The notes: generated from the letters alone by a model not told the origin. Positions 1 through 11,851 are shown, counted from the first letter of the stretch. The stretch is 64,000 nt of DNA from Phyllostachys edulis (GCA_036346405.1 CM070548.1:65124877-65188876); one strand, 5' to 3'. Made by a program: numbers and translations.

Positions 1-57
1 GAGCTACTGGAACAAGTCGTCTAGAGTCTTGTTTTCATGGTGAAGAGTGGTGGTGAT

Positions 58-70
58 GACTCTAATACCA
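58..70 (-). other. Primer-binding site of a truncated Copia-like element
   Basis: On the minus strand this reads TGGTATTAGAGTC, close to the complement of the plant initiator tRNA-Met 3' end (TGGTATCAGAGCC, two differences). It lies three bases inside the LTR that begins at 74, as expected for the start of minus-strand DNA synthesis. The element's coding body would lie left of the window and is not visible. Confidence 0.5.
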
Positions 71-73
71 AAT

Positions 74-480
74 TGATATGGCGTGGATCAGAGAGGATGA
101 AGATGCAAAGAGGATGATAAATTGGCGAAGGCGAGGATCGCCCTCGGGTCGGCTGGATTTGCTTTGGCCAGCCGAGGCTCTAATCTTTGCCGAAACTTGG
201 TGAGGCTAAAGACTTTTGTTATTTCTTGATCCCCTCTCCCTCTTTTACATATGCTGCTTTTCTAGACTTACGCATGCAGAATTTTCGGAAGTGGAAAGCA
301 CAACACGAATCAAATATGAAACTAACCTATTCTCTAATTCAATCTCTTAAGGTGAAACTAACTATATCCTATCTCTTAAGGAGATTAATCCCTAGCTTTA
401 ATCACCCCCGCCGACAGCACCTTATGCTGCCAAATCAGCTAGCAGTAACCGATTCGGTTACTATAGTCGAATCCAGCGCA
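74..480 (-). mobile_element. Copia-like LTR, 5' LTR of a minus-strand element
   Basis: A 407-bp stretch begins TG and ends CA on both strands and directly abuts a tRNA-Met-like primer site at 58-70, so it reads as the 5' LTR of a retrotransposon transcribed leftward out of the window. The length suits short plant Copia LTRs. The open frame at 187-483 has no recognisable domain and is taken as chance. The second LTR is outside the window, so the pair and the target duplication cannot be checked. Confidence 0.45.
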
Positions 481-580
481 TGAAAAGGAGTCCAAAACGT
501 CATATATTTATGAACGAGTGAGTAAATAGTAAAACTACGCACTTCTTTAGCAATTTTTCTATGGGTAGGGGGGCCATGGC
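481..580. repeat. End of an older repeat, split by gypsy element 1
   Basis: Bases from about 515 to 580 closely match 20088-20145 (same order, including the run AGCACTTCTTTAGCAATTTTT, with one difference here). The match resumes after gypsy element 1 at about 11852-11875 (TTGGCCCTAGAGAA). This is therefore the pre-insertion site of element 1, and it belongs to an unclassified dispersed repeat that ends in a G-run/C-run hairpin. Confidence 0.6.
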
Positions 581-2938
581 TGTAGGGACCAAAAAATGTA
601 ATTCCGGACCCTTTGTGTGTAATGCACTAGTCCAGGATCACGCTAGTACACGCAGTGTCAACACAAGTGAATATTGATCCACACAAGACGAAATAATAGA
701 ATAAATGAGTAATTTGAATAGCAAATAAATCTTGTGACCTTATGGACAACCCACTGAGAAATTTAGTCCGACACATACCGTTGGACAGGGAAGCGGCGAA
801 CCATCCTGCGATGTAATCTACCTAGTAGTACACACCTCCACCCACCACTGAGCTCCTAACCTACAACCTGAGTAATCAATGTCGAGACTCCGTAACCTAC
901 TAAGTTAGGCCCGTCCCATCAGGCATGTGGTTGTACGGAAGGCCAAGTTTAATAGCGCACAAAGTTAAGTCCTTAACTGACCAAGGCAAGACTTCCAAAT
1001 TCTAATTATGCCACAAAGATTGTCGTTCTCATTCACAAAGCTCCACCATATCACTTAGTATCCACCACTTGCCTCAGTCTAAATCCTTTTCCACCCTGTT
1101 GGTTAAGTGCAACACATGCTATCACAAAGTAATAATGCACAACAGACAGTTTTATCACAAAGTTCCATAATCATGTAGTCAGATTCATAATTGCAATTCA
1201 CATGAAATGATGACTCGTGGCATAGCTAAGCAATCTACTCGTATCTAACCAACCCACGTTGGTGCTATGATAATACAAACTAAATACTGAACCAAGACAA
1301 AAGATTATGACATAACAATAGAAAATGTGGATATAAACAAATAGGATAATAGCTAAACCCAAAAGTATTTAAATAAATACTTAAAGTAAATGTAATAATT
1401 TGAATCAAAATAATTTTGAAAACTGGGTTCAATATGATCAAAGGTACAATTTGCCTTGAAATAGATCTGGGCATTGATCTTGATCTTGATGCACTCCCTT
1501 TTCTTCAAAGTTCCCCGAAGAATTAACGTCTACTCGCAAACGAAGCAAATAAACAAAATAAATAAATAATAGAGAGAAAACAAAATCTAAAAAATAAATA
1601 AAAATCTCAGATAAATAGATATCGAATTTAGAAATTTGAATGTGCTCAAAGGGAGTTCGGATGAAGAAGATACGACCTTTGGAAGATCAAACCCTAAAGG
1701 AATAACCTAAAAGGAATTTCTGGAATTTCAGGATTTATTTTTCTTCTGGAAAATAGGATATGACACAAGAATGACGTTAACCCTGGGATTTTCGGCGGAA
1801 AAGAAATAAAAAGAAAATCTGACATGTCGGACCCACAAGTTAGTGACACAGTGCACCGTGGACTAGGTTCACACCAAAACGGATATGGGTTTGCGCTGGG
1901 CTACCACGCAAGCACGCACGTGGCCGCTGACGCAGCACCACGCAAGACGACACGCACGCACGGAGGCTAAGCTGGCTGCCGACGTGGACGGACACATCAG
2001 ATCGGCGGCGGCGAGGCTCGGGAACCGAGGGTTCAGGCAAACGGTGGCGATTCACCAACGATGACAGGTACCGGCGTGTAGAGGGTGACGCGGGGATCTT
2101 GTATATGTGTTCATGGGTGATCAAGAACGTCTGAGGTGGCTGGCGACGAGGTCGAAGCTGCGGTGGAGTCACGTGCTGGACGGAAGTAGGGTTACAACGA
2201 CGCTCCAGTGAAGTGAAGGCGACCAGGATGAAGCCCTCACTCTTGCGATGCCGTAGGAGCAGACGACGAGGTTCGAACGGCCCCGGTTGTAGCGGAATCA
2301 CTCGTCGGAGTAGCGGCGGCGACCTTGGCTTCTTCGAGTTCTCCTGACAGCTAGGGTTTGGCGCAAGAGCTTGGCGGCTAGGGTTTGGGATGCGGAGCTC
2401 AAGGGCGACCTCTCCCTTTATACCCGGCGGCTCGGAGGAGTCCCAGGCACGCACGCCAGGAGAGGATCATGCGGTGGTGGAAACAAATCCTCAACGAATT
2501 CGGGAACGATGTACAGGATTCGGTGGGGCCCACGTGTCAGCGACGGTGGCTCGGGCAAACGCGTGTGGCAAAGGGCACACATGACGTTGGTAGGTGGCAT
2601 CGGCTCGGGCGCGGGCATGGAATAGGGTTGGGTTTCGACCCACACCTTATTCTGAGATTTTAATTAGCTTTTGTATTTTAAAAATACCAGAAAATGCAAA
2701 AGGCAATTAGAAAATCGCAAATGAGCTCGAAAAAATTCTAGAAAATATATCCAAGCACTTAGAATCCAAATAAAATAGTGTTAACAATAGTTGTTGTTGA
2801 CATTGTTCATATTAAATTCTTTTGATACTGAAAGTCCATGTTTAAGCTTTATTTAAATTCAAATAAAACTCAATGGTGAATTTTCCAACTACTAACTTAT
2901 CAAAAGATTTTTAAAGCTCAGAAAATTGGGATGTTATA
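581..2938 (-). repeat. 3' LTR of gypsy element 1
   Basis: It matches the 5' LTR at 8758-11851 over nearly its whole length but is 2358 bp instead of 3094. One block of about 670 bp is missing at about 743 (present at about 8925-9590 in the partner), and about 100 bp is missing near 2618. The minus-strand start is TATAACATC rather than TGTAACATC. A TATAAAGG box at 2415-2422 (minus) matches the one in the partner LTR. Confidence 0.9.
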
Positions 2939-2940
2939 AA

Positions 2941-2955
2941 CCTCCCCTCCTTAAA
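2941..2955 (-). other. Polypurine tract of gypsy element 1
   Basis: On the minus strand a purine run (TTTAAGGAGGGGAGG) lies two bases from the 3' LTR, the usual place for the primer of plus-strand DNA synthesis. Element 2 has an equivalent tract at 33195-33209. Confidence 0.75.
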
Positions 2956-2979
2956 GGAATCTCGATCCCAAGATTCAGG

Positions 2980-3486
2980 CTAGCTAGAGAAAAGGCTAGG
3001 AAACTCGGCTTTCAACTCTTCTTCATGCTCCCACGTTGCTTCTCCTTCTAAGTTGTTGCTCCACTGAACTTTGCAAAAATGCACGGTCTTGCTTCTGGTA
3101 CGACGCTCTGTGATATCCAAAATCTTGATTGGCTGCTCCTTGTAAGTGAGATATTTCAATTCAATTGAATCCATTAGAGTTTGTTCTTCTGGCACACTAA
3201 GACACTACTTCAACTGCGAGACATGGAAGATGCCGTGTACTCCTGCTAACGACTGTGGCAGCTCTAATTGATAAGCTACTTCTCCACGACGATCCAAAAT
3301 CTTGAACGGACCAATATACCTAGGGGCAAGCTTTCCCTTAGCATGAAACCTTTTTACACCTCTGAGTGGAGTAACCCGAAGATAAACGAAATCTTCTGGT
3401 TCAAAGCTGAGGTCACGACGACGATTATCAGCGTAACTCTTGTGGCTCGACTGAGCTATCTTTAATCTTTCTCTGATCATAGACAC
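2980..3486 (-). pseudogene. Integrase C-terminus and chromodomain-like tail, element 1
   Basis: Two frames on the minus strand (3486-3205, 3195-2980) give the end of a gypsy integrase. The first holds the GPY/F-like module (GKLAPRYIGPFKI) and the typical FHVSQLK end. After a stop, the second has a chromodomain-like stretch (KVQWSN...EATWEHEEELKAEFP). Such tails mark chromoviruses and are thought to steer insertion to heterochromatin. At least one in-frame stop separates the two parts, so the protein cannot be made whole. Confidence 0.8.
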
Positions 3487-3489
3487 TTG

Positions 3490-4514
3490 TTATTCTGCTT
3501 CTTGAATAATATCTGGCCCGAATACTAAACGTTCGACTGTTTCTGACCAATTCAAAGGGGTTCTGCATGCATGACCATACAAAGCTTCAAATGGTGACAT
3601 TTGCAGACTGTCTTGGTAATTGTTGTTGTACGAGAATTCTGCATACGACAAACTCTTGTCCCAACTGGTGGCATTAGTTAGAGCACATGCTCTCAACATA
3701 TCTTCCAATATTTGATTAACTCTTTCAGTCTATCCATCTTTCTAAGGATGATAAGAAGTACTTAAATTCAGGGATGAGTTCTCAAGGCTTCATGCAAACT
3801 TTGCCAAAAATGAGAGGTGAACTGAGATCCTCGATTTGACACTATCTTCTTAGGCACACCATGCAAACTGACAATTCTTGACATATAAAACTCTGCAAGA
3901 CAATCTCCTAAATAAGTGGTTTTGACTGGCAAGAAATGGACAACTTTAGTCAAACGATCAACTATTACCCAAATCGAATCGTAGTTAGATTGAGTCCTAG
4001 GTAAACCGACAATGAAATCCATTCCGATCTCTTCCAATTTCCACTCTGGAATCTTCAGAGGTTGCAACAGGCCTGCTGGCATCTAATGTTCTGCTTTTAC
4101 TTTCTGACATACGTCGCACAAGGCAATGAACTCTGCGACTTCTCGCTTCAGATTTGGCCACCAAAATTTATTCTTAACATTATGGTACATCTTAGTACTC
4201 CTAGGGTGAATCGAATACTTTGAGTCATGGGCTTCCTTTAGGATTAGCTATCTTAAACCATCAATATCTGGCACACAGATACGTCTATTGATCCATAGTA
4301 TATCCTGATCATTAGTGAAGTCTTTAAATTTTCTTTCTGCCATTTTGAGCTTGATGTCTGAAATCATGGGATCCTTTGGTTGAGCTTCACGAATGATCTG
4401 CTTCTCCAAGTTATGTTGTAATTCTAGGCTGGCCACGAATCCTTCGGATACCACTTCCAATCTTAACTTCAGAAATTCCTCATGAAGTTTTGGACAATTC
4501 TCTTTCACCTCCAA
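3490..4514 (-). pseudogene. Integrase core and zinc-binding region, element 1
   Basis: Minus-strand frames at 4514-4248, 4082-3768 and 3708-3490 cover a gypsy integrase. The HHCC region lies around 4235-4110 (H...H, then LCDVCQK). The core has the first catalytic Asp in MDFIVGLPRTQ and the WVIVDRLTK segment. The second catalytic Asp, normally in VSDRG, reads VSNRG here (Asp to Asn). The segment around the third acidic residue (DG-TERVN, about 3740) carries two stops. Strand transfer chemistry would be lost even without the stops. Confidence 0.82.
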
Positions 4515-4633
4515 AGCATTGCAGTAGCTCTTACGACTTCAAGCATCTCGAACGATATTAGCTTTTCCAGGATGGTAGTGGATTCCAAGATTATAATCAT
4601 TTATTAATTCTAACCATCTTCTTTGTCTCATGC

Positions 4634-5157
4634 TCAGATCAGACTGAGTGAAATATACTTTAGGCTCTTATGATTTGTGTATACTTCACAGCGATTACCG
4701 ATGAGGTAATGACACCAAATCTTTGAAGCATGCACTACGGAAGCTAATTGCAGATCATGGGTAGGATAATTCTCTTCATGAGGTCTCAATTGCCTAGACG
4801 CATAAGCGACAACTCTTCCTTCTTGCATCAGGACACATCCTAATCCTTAACGCGAAGCATCACAGTAGATATCAAAGTCTTTCCGGATATCTGGCAGAGT
4901 TAACACTAGGGCTGAAGTTAAACGCTTCTTCAATTCTTGAAAACTTTCTTCACAAACGGGGTTCAAGTGAACTTTTTCTCCTTCTTCAACAATTGCGTAA
5001 GAGACTTAGCAATCGTTGAGAATCCTTCAATGAAACAGCGATAATATCTCGCCATTCCCAAGAAACTACGAATCTGAGTAACGGTCTTAGGTTGTTCCCA
5101 ATGTAATACTGCTTGAACTTTACCGGGGTCAACTGCTACTCCCTCGGCTGTCATCAC
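4634..5157 (-). pseudogene. RT connection and RNase H region, element 1
   Basis: The frame at 5157-4963 holds the conserved gypsy RT-RNase H linker (FLGMARYYRCFIEGFS). The frame at 4828-4634 holds the RNase H block (GRVVAYASRQLRPHEENYPTHDL and HKSLKYI). Several stops and a frameshift lie between them. RNase H normally removes the RNA template after first-strand synthesis. Confidence 0.78.
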
Positions 5158-5190
5158 ATGACCAAGGAAATCAACTTTCTTTTTTTTTCT

Positions 5191-5721
5191 TCAGAAATCA
5201 CACTTACTGAACTTTGCATATAATTGATGCTCTCTCAGTTTCTCTAGGATTAACCTCAGGTGTTCCGCATGTTCTTCTTCTGACTTGGAGTAAACCAAAA
5301 TATCATCAATGAACACCACTACAAACTTGTCCAAATATTTCAAGAATACCTTGTTCATCATGTTCATGAAATATGCAGGGACGTTAGTCAAACTAAAAGA
5401 CATGACTAAGAACTCATAATGTCCGTACCGCGTAGAGAAAGCGGTCTTGGGTATATCCTTCGGACAGATCTTCAACTGATGGTAACCTAATCGCAGGTCA
5501 ATCTTTGAGAACACTTCAGCTCCTTTCATTTGATCAAACAAATCATCGATTCGGGGCAGTGGGTACTTATTCTTGATGGTGACTTCATTAAGAGCGTGAT
5601 AATCAATGCACATTCTCATACTTCCATCCTTCTTTTTGACGAACAAAACTGGTGCTCCCCATGGCGACGAACTAGGTCTCACGTAACCTTTCTCAAGAAG
5701 TTCTTCTATCTGCTTCTTCAT
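5191..5721 (-). pseudogene. Reverse transcriptase domain, element 1
   Basis: This 176-residue minus-strand frame is a well preserved gypsy RT palm and fingers: WGAPVLFVKKKDGSMRMCIDY, then the catalytic block FIDDILVYSKS. It ends in a TGA where the family has Trp (KCDF-W), next to an expanded lysine-codon run, so the stop arose from a Trp codon. The upstream frame is also cut from the protease by stops. Confidence 0.88.
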
Positions 5722-6357
5722 TTATACTAGCTCATCGGCTGGCATCCGATAGGGTCTCTTAGAGATCGGTGCTGTCCCTAGCACTAGATCGATGACAAAC
5801 TCAATGTCACGGTCCGGTGGCATTCCTGATAATTCCTGTAGAAACACATCTGGATATTATCTGACAATAGGCACATCTTCCAAAGCAACGGTCTTTAGGC
5901 TATTGACTAGTAGATATCTATCACGCACTGAGGGGGCTAGAAACTCCACCTTGTTTCCCTTGGTATCCCCGATCGTTACGGCTCTTCGGCCACAATCTAG
6001 CACAGCTTTATGCTTTGTTAACCAATCCATGCCAAGAATGACATCTAAGGTTTGGGTGTCCAGAACAATAACGTTGGTTAGAAACTCAACTCTAGATATG
6101 AGTAACTTAGCTCCTAAACATCCCACTTTAGAACTTAACTCTGCTCTAGGCAATTGGACTAACAGAGTATGCTTAAGATGCATAACTTTCAAGTTGTTCT
6201 TAGTTGCAAAAACTCCAGAAACAAACGAATGCGAAGCTATAGAATCAAACAAAACTGATACAGGTACTGAGTTTACCAGAAACTTACCCAGTATGACGTC
6301 TGGTGCCTCTTGGGCTCCTTCCAGAGTGACGTGATTGACACGACCTCTGACCACAGG
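5722..6357 (-). pseudogene. Aspartic protease region, element 1
   Basis: The 165-residue frame at 6354-5857 is a retropepsin-like domain followed by the linker to RT. The catalytic triad, DSG in the family, reads DSI (LFDSIASHSF), which should disable it. The later hydrophobic block VILGMDWL is the usual second landmark. A stop after VPIVR and another before the RT frame break the polyprotein. Confidence 0.82.
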
Positions 6358-7503
6358 CTACGATGCCCCTCCAGATTGACTGGTAGCTTGGGAGACTCCT
6401 TGGTTGCTGCTTGGTGTTGGCGTCTTGGCCGGTGTAGCTCCAAGGTTGAAGCATACTGAAGTCATTGTTCCTTTCTGAGGACAACGGTTGGCAAAGTGTC
6501 CTGGCTGACGGCAGGTATAGCAAACTCTAGGTCCATTCTGCTGATTGCCTCCGGGGTTAGGGTTGACTGTCACAGGGTTGCAGAAGTTCTAAGCAGCTGG
6601 ACGAGGCGCTGAAGTTGGTGCAGGCGTTCTGAAAGAGTTCTACACTGGAAAACGAGTGAATTGTTGAGGAACTATTCTCACTTTTTGCTGAGCTTGATGA
6701 CTCCCTTGCTGAGCCATTCTGCGCTTACGGTTCTCCCCCAACTCTTTGCGCTTATCCTCAAGGATCAAAGCTTTATTGACTAGCTCCTGGAATCTGGAAA
6801 GGTATGGGCGATTAAACTGACTTGCAATCCAGTACTTAACCCCTTCAGAAAATGACTCTGACAGGCCTTATCAGTAGCGACATCTTTCGCGGCGTAGCGG
6901 GCTAGCTGAGAGAATTTATTGAGGTAATCGATTACTGACATGCCTCCTTGCTTGAGGGCGTGAAATTCATCTTTCTTTAGATCGATAATTCCTTCTGGTA
7001 CATGATACTGGCGAAAAGCTATTGAAAACTCTTCCCAGGTGATGTTTTGTGGCGTCTCATGCGCGGCATAGAAGTTTTCCCACCATTCGGCAGCTATGCC
7101 TTCGATCTGGTGAGTTGCATATAGGACCTTCTCATGGTCACTGCATTGGGTGATCAGCAGCTTTCTTTCGATGACACGAAGCCAATCATCGGCTTCAACT
7201 GGTGAGACACTTCCAGAAAAAATGGGTGGGCGAGTTCTCATGAACTCTGCAAGCTTGGATGGTCCATGATGACTATGGTTGACTGGTGCCGCGTTGTAGC
7301 TGTTGTTGTTCTGATTATTGTTCATATTCTGAATCTGGTTCATCATCGTGTACATCATTTGTGTCTGAGCTGCCATGAACGCTCCAAAATTCTACAAGTC
7401 AATTGGAGGTGCTTGTGGCGAGACTGCTCCTGCTAGTGTCTACTCATTCTCTTCTGATCCAGGGGTTCACTGGCAGTAGCATGCAGAGTTTGAACCATCT
7501 GGC
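6358..7503 (-). pseudogene. Gag, element 1
   Basis: The 198-residue frame 7376-6780 carries the retrotransposon gag domain, including AAEWWENF and the HVPEGIIDLKKDEFHALKQG segment. The downstream frame 6573-6358 has a complete CCHC zinc knuckle (CYTCRQPGHFANRC), which binds the RNA genome in particles. Stops and a frameshift near 6780 split the two. In-frame stops also lie upstream of 7376 in what looks like the original N-terminus (to about 7503). Confidence 0.85.
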
Positions 7504-7793
7504 AAAGGCTCCATGGGTTAGATAAGGTAGCAAGCACAAGATAAGAACTAATCGAGGTGGTAGATTAAACCCAACAAAACACAGCTTCAAGAAGTCAACT
7601 GAAATAGTTATATTAATAGGGGTCTTAGTATGGCTGCAACAAATGCCTAAGGGCCTTTGCAGTTCACACTCGCACACAAGAAAAACAAATGAACCTAACA
7701 CACAACTACCTCATAAGGGCGACATTCATAATCTTAAACTGACGGGGCTCACACACACTGAGCCTCAACTGACTTAACCTAAACTTGAACGAA

Positions 7794-8545
7794 CTACTCG
7801 AGGAGAAAACCTCCATAGCCACGACGGTGCTCTCGCCTACTGCAGACCTGCAACCACGCTGGCATCCTCGCAAACTGGTCTTGGTGCCCCGGAACTGGTG
7901 CAGCAGGAACAGGCGTTCCTGGTGCAGGCACAACTGGCTCCTCAGGTGCTTCGGGCTCTGCTGGCTCCTCAGCTTCTTCTGGATCTTCTTCTTTAGGATC
8001 TTCCTCTTCATGATCCTCCTCGTGCTCGTGCTGGCCGTAGAGAGCTTCTTCTAGTGTGGCGATCCTTTCTTCTGCCATCTACAGGATCTCGTAAACGCAC
8101 TCCAACTCCGTGGTCGCCAACTCCAAGGATTCCTCCTGAGCATCTGCAAACCGGGCAAGATGCACCACGGTGGCATTGCTTTCTCCATCTGTAGACGGGT
8201 AACATGCAGGAAGGTCCACTGTGGAGGCACGGGGGTGGTAGCGGAAGACGGTATCCTGAAGCTCACGAGCGTAGATGTTGTCCTCAAGATAGCAAGGCGC
8301 GAAGACTCTTGAATTGCTTTGGTCCAGACAATCCTTCGAACTAAGATGTTGAGAGGGCAGCTAGCCTTGGTGTCTCCCCTAGCATAGATGGTCAACCGAC
8401 AAAACACTCCACAGCTTCGGCCATTCACCACCTAGTCAATACCCTTGTACATAGGTTGGTCGAATCCTCCAAGTTTTTGCAAAAGCTTCCACGGCTCTAC
8501 GGCAAGTCCTCCTTTGTGCTCACCATAGTTCTTGAAACGCGACAT
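7794..8545 (-). pseudogene. ORF0 upstream of gag, element 1
   Basis: Between the primer site and gag the minus strand has a reading frame that starts at the ATG at 8545-8543 (MSRFKNYGEHKGG), meets a TAG where element 2 has Trp (about 8432), continues to about 8051, then shifts frame into an acidic and proline-rich tail (8078-7794: runs of E, then PAPGTPVPAAPVPG). The globular part contains CRLTIYARGDTKA and an AIQESSRLAILR helix. Element 2 has the same ORF at 38705-38040, and element 3 has a protein of like layout at 49683-50225. An extra orf0 at this place is known from rice RIRE3/RIRE8; its function is not known to me. Confidence 0.7.
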
Positions 8546-8740
8546 CTGTCAAGACAGACAAGAGGGTAAGAACCAAATTAAAATAGCGGGGAGGGGAAAA
8601 ATTCAACAATAGTTGAGTCAAGAGAGACATAAGGGAAGTTAAGCGGTCCAATTAGTCTTACAAGTTAATTTTGCTTTAGAAAATAGTTTGGACACTCTAA
8701 GATGGACAATCTAACTAAGGTCAAGATCTACAGTCAGTAT

Positions 8741-8753
8741 GGCTCTGATACCA
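8741..8753 (-). other. tRNA-iMet primer-binding site, element 1
   Basis: The minus strand reads TGGTATCAGAGCC, an exact 13-base complement of the plant initiator tRNA-Met 3' end. It lies four bases from the 5' LTR start at 8758. Confidence 0.92.
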
Positions 8754-8757
8754 CATC

Positions 8758-11700
8758 TGTCGGGACCCAAATGCAATTCTGGGCCCTCTGTATATAATGC
8801 ACTAGTCTAGGATCACGCTAGTACACACAGTGTCAACACAGGTGAATATTGATCCACACAAGACGAAATAATAGAATAAACGAGTAATTTTAATAGCAAA
8901 TAACTGTTGTGACCTTATGGTCGAGTTTTACATTTATTAAGCCTCGTAGGGCTGGCAATAATGAAATAACAGTAGCAGAACAAATAACTTCAATGAGAAC
9001 CCATCAATTCGCCATAGGCAACCGACTGGGATCAAGACCTAACGATCAGCACCTTCGTAGAACACCTCCTCAAAAGTGGACGAAGACTCCTCCGCTTCTG
9101 TTAATTGATTTTAGCAAGCATGAGTACACAACCGTACTCACAAGTCATACCACAGAATACAATGTATACATGATGGCTTATTCCAAAGGAATGGCTTCTG
9201 TGGTCCTTTTGTAGAAATGCAACATTTGCAATTTGAATATAAATAATAGATTAAAACTCAATGTAAAACAAATAAACAATATTAATTTAACAGTTATTTT
9301 CACAAAGAACACAAAGGCTAATCAAGTTATTCACACAGCCATATGACTTAGATCACACAACCCCCTTCCCAAGTGTTTTATGAAAATCTAATCCTCGTGT
9401 GAAATCCCCGAGCATGTCCATAACCGTGGACGCGGCTATTCGAATAGATTGTTTAACACTCTGCAGAGATTGTGCGCTTTACCTACACGATATAACCAGT
9501 GTAACTAGCACTAATCATAACAAAACTTTTCAGAAACTTCATCTCAAACATTGACACTCTCGATGTGCTTTACCGCCGATGCCAACTCACTAAGAAAGTT
9601 AGTCCAACACACACCGTTGGACAGGAAAGCGGCGAACCGTCCCACGATGTGATCTACCTAGTAGTACACATCTCCACCCACCACTGAGCTCCTAATCTAC
9701 AACCTGAGCAATCAATGTCAAGACTCCGTAACCTACTAACTTAGGCCTGTCCCATCAGGCATTTGGTTGTACCGAAGACCTAGTTTAATGACGCACAAAG
9801 TTACGTCCTTAACTGACCAAGGCAACACTTCCAAATTCTAATTATGCCACAAAGATTGTCGTTCTCATTCACAAAGCTCCACCATATCACTTAGTATCCA
9901 CCACTTGCCTCAGTCTAAATCCTTTTCCACCCTGTTGGTTAAGTGCAACACATGCTATCACAAAGTAATAATGCACAACAGACAGTTTTATCACAAAGTT
10001 CCATAATCATGTAGTCAGATTCATAATTGCAATTCACATGAAATGATGACTCGTGGCATAGCTAAGCAATCTACTCGTATCTAACCAACCCACGTTGGTG
10101 CTATGATAATACAAACTAAATACTGAACCAAGACAAAAGATTATGACATAACAATAGAAAAGGTGGATATAAACAAATAGGATAATAGCTAAACCCAAAA
10201 GTATTTAAATAAATACTTAAAGTAAATGTAATAATTTGAATCAAAATAATTTTGAAAACTGGGTTCAATATGATCAAAGGTACAATTTGCCTTGAAATAG
10301 ATCTGGGCATTGATCTTGATGCACTCCCTTTTCTTCAAAGTTCCCTGAAGAATTAACGTCTACTCGCAAATGAAGCAAATAAATAAAATAAATAAATAAT
10401 AGAGAGAAAACAAACTCTAAAAATAAATAAAAATCTCAGATAAATAGATCTCGAATTTAGATGAATTTAGAAATTTGAATGCTCAAAGGAGTTCGGATGA
10501 AAAAGATACGGCCTTTGGAAGATCAAACCCTAAAGAAATAACCTAAAAGGAATTTCTGGAATTTCGGGATTTATTTTTCTTCTGGAAAATAGGATATGAC
10601 ACAAGAATGACGTCAACCCTAAAATAAAAAGAAAATCTGATATGTGGGACACACAAGTCAGTGACACGGTGCACCATGGACTAGGTTCACACCAAAACGG
10701 ATATGGGTTTGGGCTGGGCTGCCACGCAAGCGCGCACGTGGCCGTTGACGTAGCGCCACGCAGGACGACACGCACGCACGGAGGCTGAGCTAGCTGCGGA
10801 CGTGGACAGACACGTCAGATCGTCGGCGGCGAGGCTCGGGAACCGAGGGTTCCGGCGAACAGTGGCGATTCACTGACGATGAGAGGTACCGGCGTGTAGA
10901 GGGTGACGTGGGGATCTCGTATATGTGCTCAAGGGTGATCAAGAACGTCTGAGGTGGCCGGCGATGAGGTCGAAGCAGCGACGGAGTCATGGGCTCAACG
11001 GAAGTAGGGTTACAGCGACGCTTCGGCGGAGTGAAGGCGACCAGGATGAAGCCCTCGCTCTTGCGATGCCAAAGGTGCAGACGACGAGGTTCGGACGGCT
11101 CCGGTTGCGGCGGAATCACTCGTCGGAGTAGCGGCGGCGACCTTGGCTTCTTCGAGTTCTCTCGACAGCTAGGGTTTGGCGCAGGAGCTTGGCGGCTAGG
11201 GTTTGGGATACGGAGCTCAAGGGCGACCTCTCCCTTTATACCCGGCGGCTCGGAGGAGTCCTAGGCACGCACGCCAAGAGAGGATCACGTGGTGGCGAAA
11301 ACAAATCCTCAACGGATTCAGGAACGATGAACAAGATTCGGTGGGGCCCACGTGTCAGCGACGGTGGCTCGGGCAAACGCGCGTGGCGAAGGGCACACGT
11401 GACGCTGGTAGGTGGGACCGACTCAGGCGTGGACGCGAGAGAGAGATGGAGAGACTAATAGGTGGGGACCACCTGTCAGCGATGTGGGCGCAAGCGCGGG
11501 TGCACTGGGCCACACGGTGTTGGGCCTGGGCGGAATAGGGTTGGGTTTCGGCCCACACCTTATTCTGAGATTTTAATTAGTTTTTGTATTTTAAAATTAC
11601 CAGAAAATGCAAAAGACAATTAGAAAATTGGAAATGAGCTCGAAAAAATTCTAGAAAATATATCCAAGCATATAGAATCCAAATAAAATAGTTATGACAT

Positions 11701-11851
11701 TCGTTGATGTTGACATTGTTCATATTAATTTTTTTTAATACTAAAAGTCCATGTTTAAGCTTTATTTAAATTCAAATAAAACTCAAGAGTGAATTTTCCA
11801 ACTACTAACTAATCAAAAGATTTTTAAAGCTCAGAAATTTGAGATATTACA
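8758..11851 (-). repeat. 5' LTR of gypsy element 1
   Basis: This 3094-bp LTR begins TGTCGGG and ends ATTACA on the plus strand (TG...CA). It keeps about 670 bp (about 8925-9590) and about 100 bp (about 11420-11530) that the other LTR has lost. The core promoter is on the minus strand. The open frames within it (10530-11558) are low-complexity GC-rich LTR sequence and code for nothing recognised. Confidence 0.9.
11233..11240 (-). promoter_or_regulatory. TATA box in the 5' LTR of element 1
   Basis: TATAAAGG on the minus strand, present at the matching place in the other LTR (2415-2422), followed by GC-rich transcribed sequence. It probably starts the genomic RNA of the element. Confidence 0.6.

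Larger units (their letters stand above)
581..11851 (-). mobile_element. Gypsy element 1, Ty3/gypsy LTR retrotransposon (RIRE3/RIRE8-like)
   Basis: An 11.3-kb element read right to left: 5' LTR (8758-11851), tRNA-iMet primer site, ORF0, gag with zinc knuckle, protease, reverse transcriptase, RNase H, integrase, chromodomain-like tail, polypurine tract, 3' LTR (581-2938). The order is that of Ty3/gypsy (Metaviridae) with a chromovirus-like tail. LTRs near 3 kb, a tRNA-Met primer site and an ORF upstream of gag match what is known of rice RIRE3/RIRE8; the family name is inference. The flanks carry a 4-of-5 target duplication, ATGGC (576-580) and ATGGT (11852-11856). All coding parts carry stops or frameshifts, so it is not autonomous. 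Confidence 0.9.

Noticed and set aside
1840..2663. Overlapping GC-rich open frames on both strands, up to 204 residues
   Set aside because: They lie in the LTR of gypsy element 1, recur in its partner LTR at 10530-11558 with different breaks, and show no domain. LTR sequence, not genes.
9600..10310. Near-identity with 760-1475 taken as a segmental duplication
   Set aside because: Explained fully by the LTR pair of gypsy element 1.
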